Shown here: one piece after another, positions 17,793 through 27,277 of the stretch
Position numbering within the stretch: the stretch's first letter is position 1
How the letters are laid out: each line of letters starts with the position of its first letter
Assembly (NCBI RefSeq): GCF_000253115.1
Contig: NC_014145.1
Location: forward strand, 3,162,001 to 3,226,000
From: Thiomonas arsenitoxydans
GTDB lineage: Bacteria; Pseudomonadota; Gammaproteobacteria; Burkholderiales; Burkholderiaceae_C
Length of the DNA stretch: 64,000 nucleotides
Direction of reading: 5' to 3'
Program-made: the position numbers and the translations under genes
The notes under the pieces: generated by a model
Databases searched by the model: none
What the model saw: the letters and a program-made list of their open reading frames with translations, nothing else
Told to the model about the DNA's origin: nothing

Positions 17793-18740
17793 TCAGGCGG
17801 CGCAGGCGGGTTCGCCTTGCTCGGCGGCCCATTTGGCGAGCAGCGCCTTGCCCGCGCGGCTGTTGTTCGGGCGGTTGATGGCGCGGGTGATGAAGTCACC
17901 GGCCTCGACCACCGCGCGCAGGTTCACCCCGGTATCGATGCCCAGGCCGTGCAGCAGGTAGAGCACATCTTCGGTGGCGACATTGCCGGTGGCGCCCTTG
18001 GCGTAGGGGCAGCCGCCCAGACCCGCAACGGAGGAATGAAAGCTGGCGACGCCCATCTGCAGCGCCGCAAGAATGTTCGCCAGCGCCTGACCATAGGTGT
18101 CGTGGAAATGGCCAGCCAACTTATCCATGGGGAAGGCCGCCGCGCTGGCCTCGAACACGGCCTGCACCGCGCCGGGCGTGCCCACGCCGATGGTGTCGGC
18201 AATGTCGATGCAGTCGCAGCCGAGATCGGCCATGCGGCGCACGACTTCGGCCACGGCTGACGGCTCGACCGCGCCCTGGTAGGGGCAGCCCAACGCCACC
18301 GAGATGCTGCCGCGCAGCTTCACTCCCGCGCTCTTGGCGGCCTCGGCTACCGGACGGAAGCGCTCGATCGATTCAGCGATGGAACAGTTGATGTTCTTCT
18401 GCGCGAACGCCTCGCTCGCGGCGCTGAACACCACCACCTCGCCGACCCCCGCGGCCAACGCGGCCTCCATGCCCTTCATGTTCGGCACCAGCGCGGAATA
18501 CACGGTGCCGGGACGACGGCGGATGCCCGCCATCACCTCGCTGCTGCCCGCCATCTGCGGCACCCACTTGGGCGAGACGAAGGCGGCGGCCTCGACATTG
18601 GGCAACCCGGCTGCGGACAGGCGGTCGATGAGATCGACCTTCACCGCAACGGGAACGGGGTTGGCTTCGTTTTGCAAGCCGTCGCGCGGGCCGACTTCGA
18701 CGACTTCGACGAATTTGGGCAAATGGTTCAAAGTGGACAT
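17793..18740 (-). CDS. mvaB: hydroxymethylglutaryl-CoA lyase
   Basis: The final enzyme of leucine breakdown, splitting HMG-CoA into acetyl-CoA and acetoacetate. The 315-residue TIM-barrel protein has the N-terminal metal-site motif EVGPRDGLQNE, the segment VEAAAFVSPKWVPQMAGS, the metal-binding His pair in GHFHDTYGQALAN and the catalytic-cysteine signature GLGGCPYAKGATGN. ATG 18740 gives the family length. It ends an apparent operon with the carboxylase alpha subunit and a 2-hydroxyacid dehydrogenase. It is followed by an inverted repeat and repeat B. Confidence 0.95.
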   Translation of the reverse strand: MSTLNHLPKFVEVVEVGPRDGLQNEANPVPVAVKVDLIDRLSAAGLPNVEAAAFVSPKWVPQMAGSSEVMAGIRRRPGTVYSALVPNMKGMEAALAAGVGEVVVFSAASEAFAQKNINCSIAESIERFRPVAEAAKSAGVKLRGSISVALGCPYQGAVEPSAVAEVVRRMADLGCDCIDIADTIGVGTPGAVQAVFEASAAAFPMDKLAGHFHDTYGQALANILAALQMGVASFHSSVAGLGGCPYAKGATGNVATEDVLYLLHGLGIDTGVNLRAVVEAGDFITRAINRPNNSRAGKALLAKWAAEQGEPACAA

Positions 18741-18753
18741 GGCAATCTCCCGT

Positions 18754-19704
18754 TCAATAACCCAGCCGCATATCCACCACGCCGCCCGGTTTTTCGCCGC
18801 GTTCGATGGCGGCAATCTTGCGCATCACCTGCGCGGCGGACGGCCCGACCAGGGTCTGCGCGGCCACATGCGGAGTGATGCGCACCCGCGGATGGCTCCA
18901 CAGCGCATCGGCCGCGGGCAAGGGCTCGGTGGCGAACACATCGAGCAGGGCGCTGGCCAGATGCCCACCGTGCAGCAGATCAAGCAGATCGGCCTGATCA
19001 ATCACCGCGCCCCGGCTGGCGTTGATGAGATGCGCACCCTGCGGCAAGCGGCTGAGAACAGCGTAATCGAGCAGGCCGCGGGTGTCTGCGGTCAGCGGCA
19101 ACAACACCACCAGCACCCGGGTCTGCGCCAGAAATTCATCGAGGCGGTCCAGTGCGTAGATCGCGCAGCCCAGCTCGGCTGCGAAGCGCGACTGCCCGCT
19201 GCGGCTGCAAGCCAGAATGGGAAAGTCCATCGCCGCCACGCGCCGGGCGGCCGCCGCGCCCATCTGCCCCAGACCGAGAAAACCCACGGTGAAACTGGCG
19301 CGCGGCGGCAAGGGCAGCGGCTCCCAGCGGGCCTTGGCCTGCTGCGCCGCGTAATCGGTCATGCGGCGGTAGGCATGCAATACGCCTTCGGCCACGTAGT
19401 CGGCCATTTGGCGTCCCATGCCCGCATCTTCCAGGCGGATGAGCGGCACGCCGGGATGCAGGCGGTGCAGCACCGGGGCGATGGCATCCACGCCCGCGCC
19501 CAGATTGAACACGGCGCGCAGCCCCATCTGCCCGGCGAGCCAATCGGCATCAGGCCGCCAGACCAGGGCGAACTCGGCCTGCGCGTCGGGGTCGCTCGGT
19601 GCGTCGATCACGTCGATGGCCAGGCCGATTTCCTTGGCGTGCTGCATCAGCGCGTCGCGCCAGCGGCGAAACGGCTCGTCCGGGTCCCAGACCGCCAGCC
19701 TCAT
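18754..19704 (-). CDS. glyoxylate/hydroxypyruvate reductase A-like 2-hydroxyacid dehydrogenase
   Basis: A cytosolic NAD(P)H-dependent D-2-hydroxyacid dehydrogenase of the GhrA type, which reduces glyoxylate or hydroxypyruvate. The 316-residue protein has the nucleotide-binding motif GFLGLGQMGAAAARRVA near residue 145, the substrate Arg in NASRGAVIDQADL and a C-terminal His in HPRVRITPHVAAQT. The start overlaps the mccA stop by ATGA. Its place inside a leucine pathway operon is not explained by that pathway; it could deal with glyoxylate formed when acetyl-CoA feeds the glyoxylate shunt. Confidence 0.88.
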   Translation of the reverse strand: MRLAVWDPDEPFRRWRDALMQHAKEIGLAIDVIDAPSDPDAQAEFALVWRPDADWLAGQMGLRAVFNLGAGVDAIAPVLHRLHPGVPLIRLEDAGMGRQMADYVAEGVLHAYRRMTDYAAQQAKARWEPLPLPPRASFTVGFLGLGQMGAAAARRVAAMDFPILACSRSGQSRFAAELGCAIYALDRLDEFLAQTRVLVVLLPLTADTRGLLDYAVLSRLPQGAHLINASRGAVIDQADLLDLLHGGHLASALLDVFATEPLPAADALWSHPRVRITPHVAAQTLVGPSAAQVMRKIAAIERGEKPGGVVDMRLGY

Positions 19705-21782
19705 GCCTGCAAGTCCTCGGTTTTCAAAGCCTCGATGCGCAGCAGTTCCACGCCTTCGCTGACCTGATCGCCCACCGCGTAAAGCACCTCGCTCACCTGC
19801 CCGGCCGACGGGGCGCTGAGCGTGTGCTCCATTTTCATCGCTTCGAGCACCAGCAGCGGGGCGCCGGTCTGCACCGTGTCGCCCGCTTGCACATGCAGGG
19901 CGATGATTCTGCCGGGCATGGGCGCGGTCAGCCGGCCGCCGGCCGAGCCCCCGTCGGAGCTGCCCAGATCGGCGCCCAGCGCTTGCAGCGTAACCTGCTC
20001 GCCGCCTGAAAACACCTGAAAAGACGTCTCGCCCAGCCGAACCACGCTCATCTGCGCACGCTCATCACCCAGCGTGAGAACCAAGGCGAATTCCGTCGTG
20101 ACATCGTTCACCCGCGTGCTTTGCGCGGAGCAGGCGAAGGGCTGCGGCTGAGGCGAACCCGGCGTATGGATGCGCAAAGGCTGGCCTGTCGCCGTAAGCA
20201 GTGTGCACGCCAAAACACCCCACGGGCTGTCGAAGCGAAACACGCGCGGCGGCAGCACGCCGTTGGTAAACCCGTCGCAAATTGACCATGGCGACCAGGC
20301 CGACCACGGATCGGCGCTCTGTTGCGCGCGCTCGTCTTCGAGCATGGCGCCGATCGCAGCGGCACAGGCCAAAGGCTGCGGAATGGACGGCGGCGCGAGC
20401 AGCGCCTCTTGCTCGCGGGCGATCAGTCCGGTATCGAGTACGCCCCCGGCAAACGCCGCAACACCCAGCAGTCGGTGGAGAAACTGCGCATTGGTCTGCA
20501 AACCCGCGATGCGGGTCGCGGCCAGCGCTTGGCGCAGCCGTCTGCGCGCCTGCTCGCGGGTCTCGCCCCAGGCGATCAGCTTGGCGATCATGGGGTCGTA
20601 GAACGGGGTGATGGTGTCGCCCTCGAACACCCCGCTATCGACCCGAATGCCCTCTGCCCCCACCGCACCGAAAGCGACATGCGGCGGCAACGCCAGCCGC
20701 CGCAACTGGCCGGTGGAAGGCAGAAAACCCGCCTCGGGATGTTCCGCGCAAAGCCGCGCCTCGATGGCATGCCCGGAGCAGCGCACCTCGGCCTGCGTGA
20801 TGGGCAGCGGTTCGCCTGCGGCCACACGCAATTGCCACTCGACCAGATCGAGGCCGGTGATCAACTCGGTGACGGGATGCTCGACCTGCAGCCGCGTGTT
20901 CATCTCCATGAAGTAGAAGCGCTGCGGCGCCCCGGCCTCGCTGCATTCGACGATGAACTCCACCGTGCCCGCGCCCACATAACCCACGGCTCGGGCGGCG
21001 GCCACGGCGGCCTCGCCCATCTCGCGCCGCAGGGCATCAGGCAGGCCGGGGGCCGGGGCTTCTTCGATGACTTTCTGATGACGGCGCTGCATCGAGCAGT
21101 CGCGCTCGAACAGCCACAACACATGGTCGTGCTGGTCCGCGAAGATCTGGATTTCGATGTGGCGCGGGTTGCGCACCAATCGCTCGATGAGCACCGCGTC
21201 GTTGCCGAAACTGCTCTGCGCTTCACGGCGGCACGAGGCCAGCGCGGCGTCGAAGTCTTCGACGCGCTGCACCTCGCGCATGCCCTTGCCGCCACCGCCC
21301 GCACTCGCCTTGATCAACACCGGAAAACCGATGCGCACGGCTTCGGCCTTGAGCAGCGCCGCGTCCTGCTCCGCACCGTGATAACCGGGCACCAGCGGCA
21401 CGGACGCCGTTTGCATCAGCCGTTTGGACTCAGCCTTGAGCCCCATCGCCTGCATGGCCTCGGGCGGCGGGCCGATGAACACCACCCCGGCCTCGGCGCA
21501 CTGCCGCGCGAAGCCTGCGTTCTCGCTGAGAAAACCATAGCCGGGATGGATAGCTTGCGCGCCGGTGTCGCGCGCCGCCTGCAGGATGCGCTCACCCCGC
21601 AGATAGCTCTGCGCCGCCTCGGCCGGGCCGATGCACACCGCCTCGTCGCACGCCGCCACATGCGCCGCCTGCGCATCGGCGTCGGAATACACCGCCACGG
21701 TACGGATGCCCAGCCGACGGCAGGTAGCGGCCACCCGGCAGGCGATCTCGCCGCGATTGGCGATCAGGATTTTCGAGAACAT
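19701..21782 (-). CDS. liuD: methylcrotonyl-CoA carboxylase biotin-containing alpha subunit
   Basis: The biotin carboxylase/carrier subunit that carboxylates its own biotin with ATP and bicarbonate for the carboxyltransferase partner. Order in 693 residues: biotin carboxylase domain beginning MFSKILIANRGEIACRV, the glycine-rich ATP loop ASAGGGGKGMREV, the FIEMNTRLQVEH-like motif (YFMEMNTRLQVEHPVTE), then a linker and a C-terminal biotinyl domain with the biotin lysine in EAMKMEHTL. GGAG precedes ATG 21782. The family also covers propionyl- and acetyl-CoA carboxylases; isovaleryl-CoA dehydrogenase, HMG-CoA lyase and the matching beta subunit nearby favour methylcrotonyl-CoA. Confidence 0.93.
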   Translation of the reverse strand: MFSKILIANRGEIACRVAATCRRLGIRTVAVYSDADAQAAHVAACDEAVCIGPAEAAQSYLRGERILQAARDTGAQAIHPGYGFLSENAGFARQCAEAGVVFIGPPPEAMQAMGLKAESKRLMQTASVPLVPGYHGAEQDAALLKAEAVRIGFPVLIKASAGGGGKGMREVQRVEDFDAALASCRREAQSSFGNDAVLIERLVRNPRHIEIQIFADQHDHVLWLFERDCSMQRRHQKVIEEAPAPGLPDALRREMGEAAVAAARAVGYVGAGTVEFIVECSEAGAPQRFYFMEMNTRLQVEHPVTELITGLDLVEWQLRVAAGEPLPITQAEVRCSGHAIEARLCAEHPEAGFLPSTGQLRRLALPPHVAFGAVGAEGIRVDSGVFEGDTITPFYDPMIAKLIAWGETREQARRRLRQALAATRIAGLQTNAQFLHRLLGVAAFAGGVLDTGLIAREQEALLAPPSIPQPLACAAAIGAMLEDERAQQSADPWSAWSPWSICDGFTNGVLPPRVFRFDSPWGVLACTLLTATGQPLRIHTPGSPQPQPFACSAQSTRVNDVTTEFALVLTLGDERAQMSVVRLGETSFQVFSGGEQVTLQALGADLGSSDGGSAGGRLTAPMPGRIIALHVQAGDTVQTGAPLLVLEAMKMEHTLSAPSAGQVSEVLYAVGDQVSEGVELLRIEALKTEDLQA

Positions 21783-21808
21783 TTCAGCACTCCGGTTCGT
21801 AGCTTGCA

Positions 21809-22486
21809 TCAATCTGGTTTGTCTCGATACGACACGTCGGTCGCGCCGCGCGGGGGCTGCGTTGCGACAGGTTCGGGTCGGCCGCTGAACATACGCACCA
21901 TGCGCCCTATCAGCCCGCGCACGAAATGAAAGCTCTTGCGCGCCAGCCAGACCATGACGATCAGCACCAGCACCAGGGCGATGAAAAACAGCACCGGGTG
22001 CAGCCAGGCCAGCCACAGCCCGCCCAGCACCAGCGCGTCTTCGCCCAGCGAGGCGCCCACATTGGAAAACGGCTCTGGCGAAGTGTTGATGGCCGCGCGG
22101 GTGGAGAGCTTGGTGCCGTGACTCACCGCGGCCAGACTGCCGCCCGCTGCCGCAGCGAGCGCCGCGACAAAGGTGTGATCAAGCCCGAACACGCTGGCGG
22201 CCAGCACCGCCCCTGCCGGAATGCGCAGCAGAGTAGAGATGAAGTCGAGCAGGCTGTCCACGCCGGGAATCTTGTCGCCGACGAATTCGAGAAAGGCCAG
22301 AAAGCCGGTGATGCCCACCGCCACCGGGCTGGCCAGGCCCTGCAGGCCCGCAGGCAGTTGTACCCATCCGGCCAGGCCCGCGGCGCCGACGGCGAACATG
22401 ACCAGAAAGGCCCGCAGGCCGCTGGCCCAGCCCAGCGCGGCGGCCAGCGCCAGGAGTTGCAGGGTGTCGAGCGCTGGCGGGGTCAT
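21809..22486 (-). CDS. DUF4126 family membrane protein
   Basis: A 225-residue inner-membrane protein with several hydrophobic segments and glycine/alanine-rich loops typical of DUF4126. The N-terminus [20 protein letters not shown] and the segment [21 protein letters not shown] are recognisable. A basic tail follows the last helix. Function is unknown. Its start overlaps the stop of bioB by ATGA, so it belongs to the same transcript as biotin synthase and lies just ahead of the carboxylase alpha subunit. A role in biotin supply or transport is conceivable but unsupported. Confidence 0.8.
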   Translation of the reverse strand: MTPPALDTLQLLALAAALGWASGLRAFLVMFAVGAAGLAGWVQLPAGLQGLASPVAVGITGFLAFLEFVGDKIPGVDSLLDFISTLLRIPAGAVLAASVFGLDHTFVAALAAAAGGSLAAVSHGTKLSTRAAINTSPEPFSNVGASLGEDALVLGGLWLAWLHPVLFFIALVLVLIVMVWLARKSFHFVRGLIGRMVRMFSGRPEPVATQPPRGATDVSYRDKPD

Positions 22487-23511
22487 GGCTGGGATACGGG
22501 TGACTCGGTTTGCAAGGCGATCACTTTTTGCTTGGGCGTGGCCGATGGCATGGGCGAAGCTTGCGCACCGGCATGCAGGCCGAGGCGGGCGAACAAGGCG
22601 CGGTCGGCATCGACCTCCGAGTTGCCCGTGACCAGCAGGGTATCGCCGTAAAAAATGGAATTGGCGCCGGCCAAAAAGCACAGCGCCTGGATGCCATCGC
22701 CCAGTTCGCGCCGCCCGGCGGACAGCCGCACCCGCGCCGTGGGCATGGTGATGCGGGCCGCAGCCACGGTGCGCACGAACTCGAAGGGATCGAGATCTGG
22801 TGCGTGTTCGAGCGGCGTTCCGGCCACCCGCACCAAGGCGTTGATGGGCACCGATTCGGGGTGGGGATCGAGCCCGGCCAGCTCCGCCAGCAGGCCCGCG
22901 CGGTCGCGCCGGATCTCGCCCATGCCGACGATGCCGCCGCAGCACACCGCCATGCCGGCTTCGCGCACGGCCTGCAGCGTGTCCAGGCGTTCCTGATAGG
23001 TGCGGGTGGTGATGATCTGGCCGTAGAACTCGGGCGAGGTGTCGAGGTTGTGGTTGTAGTAATCGAGCCCGGCATCGGCCAGGCGCTGCGCCTGCGCGGG
23101 CCGCAACATACCCAAAGTCATGCAGGTTTCCAGCCCGAGGGCCTTGACGCCCTCGACCATCTCAGCCACGGCGTCGAGGTCGCGATCTTTCGGCTCGCGC
23201 CAGGCCGCGCCCATGCAAAAGCGTGCCGCGCCCGCCTCTTTGGCCGCGCGGGCGTTGGCCAGCACGAGGTCAAGGTCCATCAGCTTGCCCGCCTTCAGCC
23301 CGACATCATGATGCGCCGATTGCGGGCAGTAGCCGCAGTCTTCGGCACAGCCGCCGGTCTTGATCGACAGCAGCGACGAGAGCTGAATGTCGGTGGGGTC
23401 GAAGTGCGCACGGTGGATCTGCTGGGCTTGCCAAAGCAGTTCGGGCAAGGGCAGATCGAGCAGGGCTTCGATGCGCTCTGGCGTCCAGACGTTGGAAGGT
23501 TTCGGGGTCAT
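22483..23511 (-). CDS. bioB: biotin synthase BioB
   Basis: A radical SAM enzyme inserting sulfur into dethiobiotin, the last step of biotin synthesis. The 342-residue protein carries the iron-sulfur motif Cys55, Cys59, Cys62 in [15 protein letters not shown]. Further conserved sites are [26 protein letters not shown] and the second-cluster Arg region [15 protein letters not shown]. The other bio genes are not here. Instead bioB is embedded among leucine-degradation genes, two genes upstream of the biotin-dependent carboxylase subunit, which suggests co-expression of enzyme and cofactor. Confidence 0.97.
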   Translation of the reverse strand: MTPKPSNVWTPERIEALLDLPLPELLWQAQQIHRAHFDPTDIQLSSLLSIKTGGCAEDCGYCPQSAHHDVGLKAGKLMDLDLVLANARAAKEAGAARFCMGAAWREPKDRDLDAVAEMVEGVKALGLETCMTLGMLRPAQAQRLADAGLDYYNHNLDTSPEFYGQIITTRTYQERLDTLQAVREAGMAVCCGGIVGMGEIRRDRAGLLAELAGLDPHPESVPINALVRVAGTPLEHAPDLDPFEFVRTVAAARITMPTARVRLSAGRRELGDGIQALCFLAGANSIFYGDTLLVTGNSEVDADRALFARLGLHAGAQASPMPSATPKQKVIALQTESPVSQP

Positions 23512-23550
23512 GGCATAAGGGGAGATGGAGAGGGGAGATGGAGGACGCAG

Positions 23551-24351
23551 TCAACGCGCCTCGGGGTCGATCCAGTTCGGCTTGCGCTTGGCGAGAAAGG
23601 CGGCGATGCCCTCGCGTCCGTCGGTGCTGGCCCGGGCCACGGCGATGCGCTCGGCGGTGTCGGCCAGCAAGGCATCGCCCAGCGGGCGATGCGCCACTTC
23701 GGCCAGCAGCCGCTTGGCCGCAGCCAGCGCTTGCGGTGACGCATTTTGCAACTCGGCGCACCAGCGCTGCACCCGTGCGTCGAGCGCGGCAGCGTCTTCG
23801 GCCACTTCATGCACCAGACCGATGGCCTGCGCGGTGGCTGCGTCGAGCACTTCGGCGGTCAAGGTGTATCGCTGCGCCGCGCGCGCTCCGATGGCGCGCA
23901 GCACATGCGGCATGATGGTGGCCGGCACCAGACCGAGCTTGACCTCGCTCAGACAGAAGCGCGCGGTCTGCACCGCCACGGCCAGATCGCAGGCGGCCAC
24001 CAGACCGAAGCCACCGGCGAACGCGTCGCCCTGCACCCGCGCGATCACGGGCTTGGGACATTCGGCCACGGCGCGCAGCATGCGTGCGAGCTGCAGGGCA
24101 TCGTCACGATTCTGCGCATCGGTGTAAGTCGCCAACTGCTGCATATAGCGCAGATCGGCTCCGGCGCAGAACGCAGGGCCTTGCGCCGCAAGCACCACAC
24201 AACGCACTTCGGCCTCCTGGCCGAGTTCGACGAAGGCGGTGTGCAGCGCGGCGATGGTCGCGGCGTCGAAGGCGTTGCGCACTTCGGGGCGATGAAGGGT
24301 GACCGTCGCGACGGCCCCTTCGCGGTCGATGATGACGGGGGATTCGCTCAT
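23551..24351 (-). CDS. liuC: enoyl-CoA hydratase, probable methylglutaconyl-CoA hydratase
   Basis: A crotonase-fold enzyme that hydrates an enoyl-CoA; in this neighbourhood most likely 3-methylglutaconyl-CoA to HMG-CoA in leucine breakdown. The 266-residue protein has the oxyanion-hole motifs HRPEVRNAFDAATI and GPAFCAGADLRYM, and the second helix region GGFGLVAACDLAVAV with the acidic site SEVKLGLVPATIMP. Its start overlaps the DinB gene by ATGA. Exact substrate is inferred from context; the crotonase family is broad. Confidence 0.88.
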   Translation of the reverse strand: MSESPVIIDREGAVATVTLHRPEVRNAFDAATIAALHTAFVELGQEAEVRCVVLAAQGPAFCAGADLRYMQQLATYTDAQNRDDALQLARMLRAVAECPKPVIARVQGDAFAGGFGLVAACDLAVAVQTARFCLSEVKLGLVPATIMPHVLRAIGARAAQRYTLTAEVLDAATAQAIGLVHEVAEDAAALDARVQRWCAELQNASPQALAAAKRLLAEVAHRPLGDALLADTAERIAVARASTDGREGIAAFLAKRKPNWIDPEAR

Positions 24352-24875
24352 GGCTTGGATGAGGCTGTCGCTTCGTCACGCAGCATGTAGATCAGATCGA
24401 GCACGGGCGAGGCATGCCCCATGGCAGTGAGCGCTGCGGTGATCTGCCCGCGGTGATGCGTGGCGTGGTTGAACACATGCGCCAGCGTGGCCGCGAACGG
24501 TGCGCTCATCGGCTCGCCCTTGCTGGTGGCGTAGCGGAAGGGCCGATCGAAATCGGCCTCGCTCAAGCGCTCGACATAAGGCTGCCAGGCCCGCGCGCTC
24601 TGCTTCAGCCGTTGCGCCAGTCTGGCGCGGTCGGGCTCGGCCTCGTCGTCGAGCTCCAGGCCCGCGGGCGACACGCCCTCAAGGAAGCGTCGCTGCCACA
24701 GCAAGCCTTCGCCCACCAGCAGATGATTGAGGGTGCCGTGAACGCTGTTGAAAAACAGCCCGCAATCGCGGCGGTAATCGGCTTCGGGGAGCAGCGCGAC
24801 GTGCTCGTCGAGCAAGCGATGCGTGGCCCAGACGTGATAGCGCGCCAGGGTGCGGAAATGGTCTTGGAGTGTCAT
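24348..24875 (-). CDS. DinB family metal-binding protein
   Basis: A four-helix bundle protein of the DinB/YfiT-like family, 175 residues. These are often metal-dependent thiol transferases or related enzymes, but the function of this one is unknown. The three expected metal-binding histidines are visible: one in GTLNHLLVGEG and two in VFNHATHHRGQI. The N-terminus HFRTLARYHVWATHRLLDEH is typical. It is translationally coupled to the hydratase gene and sits next to the toxin gene vapC. Confidence 0.88.
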   Translation of the reverse strand: MTLQDHFRTLARYHVWATHRLLDEHVALLPEADYRRDCGLFFNSVHGTLNHLLVGEGLLWQRRFLEGVSPAGLELDDEAEPDRARLAQRLKQSARAWQPYVERLSEADFDRPFRYATSKGEPMSAPFAATLAHVFNHATHHRGQITAALTAMGHASPVLDLIYMLRDEATASSKP

Positions 24876-24903
24876 CGGGAAATTCGCCGGGAAGAGCTTG
24901 CAG

Positions 24904-25302
24904 TCAATGCCGCCAGACCTTCAGGCCGCGCAGATCTTCCATGACGTCGAAGTCAGCATCGTTGTGCAGCAGGGCGTAGTCGTGTTCGATGCAGTAAGCG
25001 GCCTGGAGCACGTCCACCGCGCTGCGGATGGTGTAGCCCATGGCCCGCAGCAGACGGTCGTGTTGCGCGGCCTGCAGGGCGTTGTCTTCTCCGCCGATTT
25101 CAACCACGGTGAGCGCAGTCAGGGTCTTGCGCGCGGCCAGATAGTCGCGTTCATGGCGGAAACCACGCAACACCTCGAACAGCACCAGATCGGCCACCGC
25201 CACCGGCGCCATATCGTCAAGCAGGAGCGCCAGATTCGCAACACGCGAGGTGGCACGGCCATTGAAAAAATCGATCCACACCGAGCTGTCGACCAGGATC
25301 AT
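24904..25302 (-). CDS. vapC: VapC-type PIN-domain ribonuclease toxin
   Basis: The toxin of a type II toxin-antitoxin pair, a PIN-domain endoribonuclease. The 132-residue protein begins MILVDSSVWIDFFNG with the first catalytic Asp, has the conserved Glu in VLFEVLRGFRHERDY and the acidic cluster SAVDVLQAAYCIEHDYALLHNDADFD. All key acids look intact. It lies 4 bp after the antitoxin stop. The pair is embedded in the leucine operon between mccB and the DinB gene. Confidence 0.93.
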   Translation of the reverse strand: MILVDSSVWIDFFNGRATSRVANLALLLDDMAPVAVADLVLFEVLRGFRHERDYLAARKTLTALTVVEIGGEDNALQAAQHDRLLRAMGYTIRSAVDVLQAAYCIEHDYALLHNDADFDVMEDLRGLKVWRH

Positions 25303-25306
25303 GCGA

Positions 25307-25615
25307 CTACCCCTTATTGGCGGGCGCTTTGGGAACGGGCGCTTTGCGGGCGGCTGCCTTGCGCCCAGCCGCCTTGGCAGGGGAGTTAGCCGCACCGTAA
25401 GGCGCGCGTCGCTCCTGCACCATGGGCGGCGCGGCGCCCTCGGCCAAGGGGTCTTCCCAATGCAGCTTGCCGCGCAGGGCGAGCAAATCGCGGTAGGCGG
25501 CGCGGCGGCGCAAGAGCTTGAGCCCCTCCTCGACCGCCTCCTTTTTGGTCTTGAACGGGCCGGCGCGCATGGCTGCGTCCATGAGCTCGTCGTCGATCTC
25601 GATGTTTGTGCGCAT
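25307..25615 (-). CDS. vapB: VapB-type antitoxin with basic Ala/Lys-rich tail
   Basis: An antitoxin with an N-terminal ribbon-helix-helix type domain (MRTNIEIDDELMDAAMRAG, then KKEAVEEGLKLLRRR) that should bind its own promoter, and a toxin-binding helix (DLLALRGKLHWE). Such proteins are usually about 65-80 residues. This one is 102 because of a C-terminal tail of about 48 residues ending in AAGRKAAARKAPVPKAPANK, which resembles histone-H1-like basic tails and is not part of the standard family. ATG 25615 is the family start. It precedes vapC by 4 bp. Confidence 0.88.
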   Translation of the reverse strand: MRTNIEIDDELMDAAMRAGPFKTKKEAVEEGLKLLRRRAAYRDLLALRGKLHWEDPLAEGAAPPMVQERRAPYGAANSPAKAAGRKAAARKAPVPKAPANKG

Positions 25616-25616
25616 G

Positions 25617-25646
25617 ATGTGTACCAAGTCAATGAATGATGCACAT
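25617..25646. promoter_or_regulatory. candidate VapB operator
   Basis: An imperfect inverted repeat (ATGTGTACC at 25617-25625 and GATGCACAT at 25638-25646, 12-bp spacer) lies immediately upstream of the vapB start, within a 46-bp gap that is richer in A and T than the surrounding coding DNA. Position and form suit autoregulation by the VapBC complex and suggest the pair has its own promoter inside the operon. Confidence 0.45.
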
Positions 25647-25661
25647 TGTAGGGGACGACAA

Positions 25662-27269
25662 TCACATGCGGAACACGCCGAAGCGGGCGTCTGGAATTGG
25701 GGCGTTGAGCGCGGCACTCAAGCCCAGCGCCAGCACGCGACGAGTATCTGCCGGGTCGATGACGCCGTCGTCCCACAGTCGCGCGGTGGCGTAATACGGG
25801 TGGCCCTGCGCTTCATATTGAGTGCGGACGGGCGCCTTGAAGGCTTCCTCTTCCTCCGCGCTCCAGCTGCCGCCCTTGGCCTCGATGCCGTCGCGCCGCA
25901 CGGTGGCGAGCACGCTGGCCGCCTGTTCACCGCCCATCACGCTGATGCGGGCGTTGGGCCACATCCACAGCTGACGCGGGCCATAGGCGCGGCCGCACAT
26001 GCCGTAGTTGCCCGCGCCGAAGGAGCCTCCGACGATGACGGTGAACTTGGGCACCTGAGCGCAAGCCACCGCCGTGACCAGCTTGGCGCCATGACGGGCG
26101 ATGCCTTCGTTCTCGGCCTTGCGGCCGACCATGAAGCCGGTGATGTTCTGCAGGAACAGCAGCGGAATGCGGCGCTGGCAGCACAGCTCGATGAAGTGCG
26201 CGCCCTTGACCGCACTGTCCGAAAACAGGATGCCGTTGTTCGCAAGAATGCCTACCGGCATGCCGTGCAGATGCGCAAAGCCGCACACCAGCGTGGCGCC
26301 GAAGCGGGCCTTGAACTCGTCGAGCTCGGAACCATCCACGATGCGGGCGATGATCTCGCGGATGTCGAAGGGCTTGCGCGCATCGGTGGGAATGCAGCCG
26401 TACAGCTCGCTGGCCGCATACAGCGGCTCGCGCGGCGGACGCAAATCCACCGCCGCGCGCTCGGCCGGGCGCAGGCGCGAGACGATGCGGCGAGCGATGT
26501 CGAGCGCATGCGCATCGTTGCGCGCCAGATGGTCGGCCACGCCCGACAGCCGGGTGTGAACGTCGCCGCCGCCCAGATCTTCGGCGCTCACCTCCTCGCC
26601 AGTGGCGGCCTTCACCAGCGGCGGGCCGCCGAGGAAGATGGTGCCTTGATTGGCGACGATGACCGACTCGTCGCTCATGGCCGGCACGTAGGCGCCGCCC
26701 GCGGTGCACGAGCCCATGACCACCGCGATCTGCGCAATGCCCTCGGCGCTCAGCGTCGCCTGGTTGTAGAAAATGCGACCGAAGTGGTCGCGGTCGGGAA
26801 ACACCTCGTCCTGGTTGGGTAGATTGGCGCCGCCCGAATCGACGAGGTAGATGCAGGGCAAGCGGTTCTCGCGCGCAATCTCCTGCGCCCGAAGGTGCTT
26901 CTTGACGGTCATCGGGTAATAGGTGCCGCCCTTCACTGTGGCGTCGTTGCAGACGATCACGCACTCGCGTCCGCTGACGCGCCCGATGCCGGTGATGATC
27001 CCGGCGCCGGGCGCCGCGTTGTCGTACAGACCGTGCGCAGCCAGTGGAGAAAACTCCAGGAAGGGTGAGCCGGGGTCGAGCAGCGCCGCCACGCGTTCAC
27101 GCGGCAGCAGCTTGCCGCGGGCGACGTGTTTGGCGCGAGCAGCCTCGCCGCCGCCCTCGGCCACGCGGGCCTGGCGCGCGCGCAGGTCGTCCACCAGGGC
27201 CCGCAGGGCGGCGGCGTTGGCGGTGAACTCGGCGCTGCGCGGGTTGAGTCGGGTATCAAGAATGGGCAT
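25662..27269 (-). CDS. liuB: methylcrotonyl-CoA carboxylase carboxyltransferase (beta) subunit
   Basis: The carboxyltransferase subunit that moves CO2 from biotin to 3-methylcrotonyl-CoA. The 535-residue protein begins [15 protein letters not shown], typical of this subunit. It shows two crotonase-like halves: the N-half with [39 protein letters not shown] and [15 protein letters not shown]; the C-half with [35 protein letters not shown] and the late loop [31 protein letters not shown] is characteristic of methylcrotonyl- rather than propionyl-CoA carboxylases. The partner alpha subunit is about 4 kb downstream, separated by vapBC, DinB, the hydratase, bioB and DUF4126. Confidence 0.95.
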   Translation of the reverse strand: MPILDTRLNPRSAEFTANAAALRALVDDLRARQARVAEGGGEAARAKHVARGKLLPRERVAALLDPGSPFLEFSPLAAHGLYDNAAPGAGIITGIGRVSGRECVIVCNDATVKGGTYYPMTVKKHLRAQEIARENRLPCIYLVDSGGANLPNQDEVFPDRDHFGRIFYNQATLSAEGIAQIAVVMGSCTAGGAYVPAMSDESVIVANQGTIFLGGPPLVKAATGEEVSAEDLGGGDVHTRLSGVADHLARNDAHALDIARRIVSRLRPAERAAVDLRPPREPLYAASELYGCIPTDARKPFDIREIIARIVDGSELDEFKARFGATLVCGFAHLHGMPVGILANNGILFSDSAVKGAHFIELCCQRRIPLLFLQNITGFMVGRKAENEGIARHGAKLVTAVACAQVPKFTVIVGGSFGAGNYGMCGRAYGPRQLWMWPNARISVMGGEQAASVLATVRRDGIEAKGGSWSAEEEEAFKAPVRTQYEAQGHPYYATARLWDDGVIDPADTRRVLALGLSAALNAPIPDARFGVFRM

Positions 27270-27277
27270 GGGGGTCT

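Noticed and set aside
20322-21929. 535-codon open frame opposite the carboxylase alpha subunit
   Set aside because: Antisense shadow; composition dominated by Arg, Gly and His, and the minus strand holds a complete biotin carboxylase.
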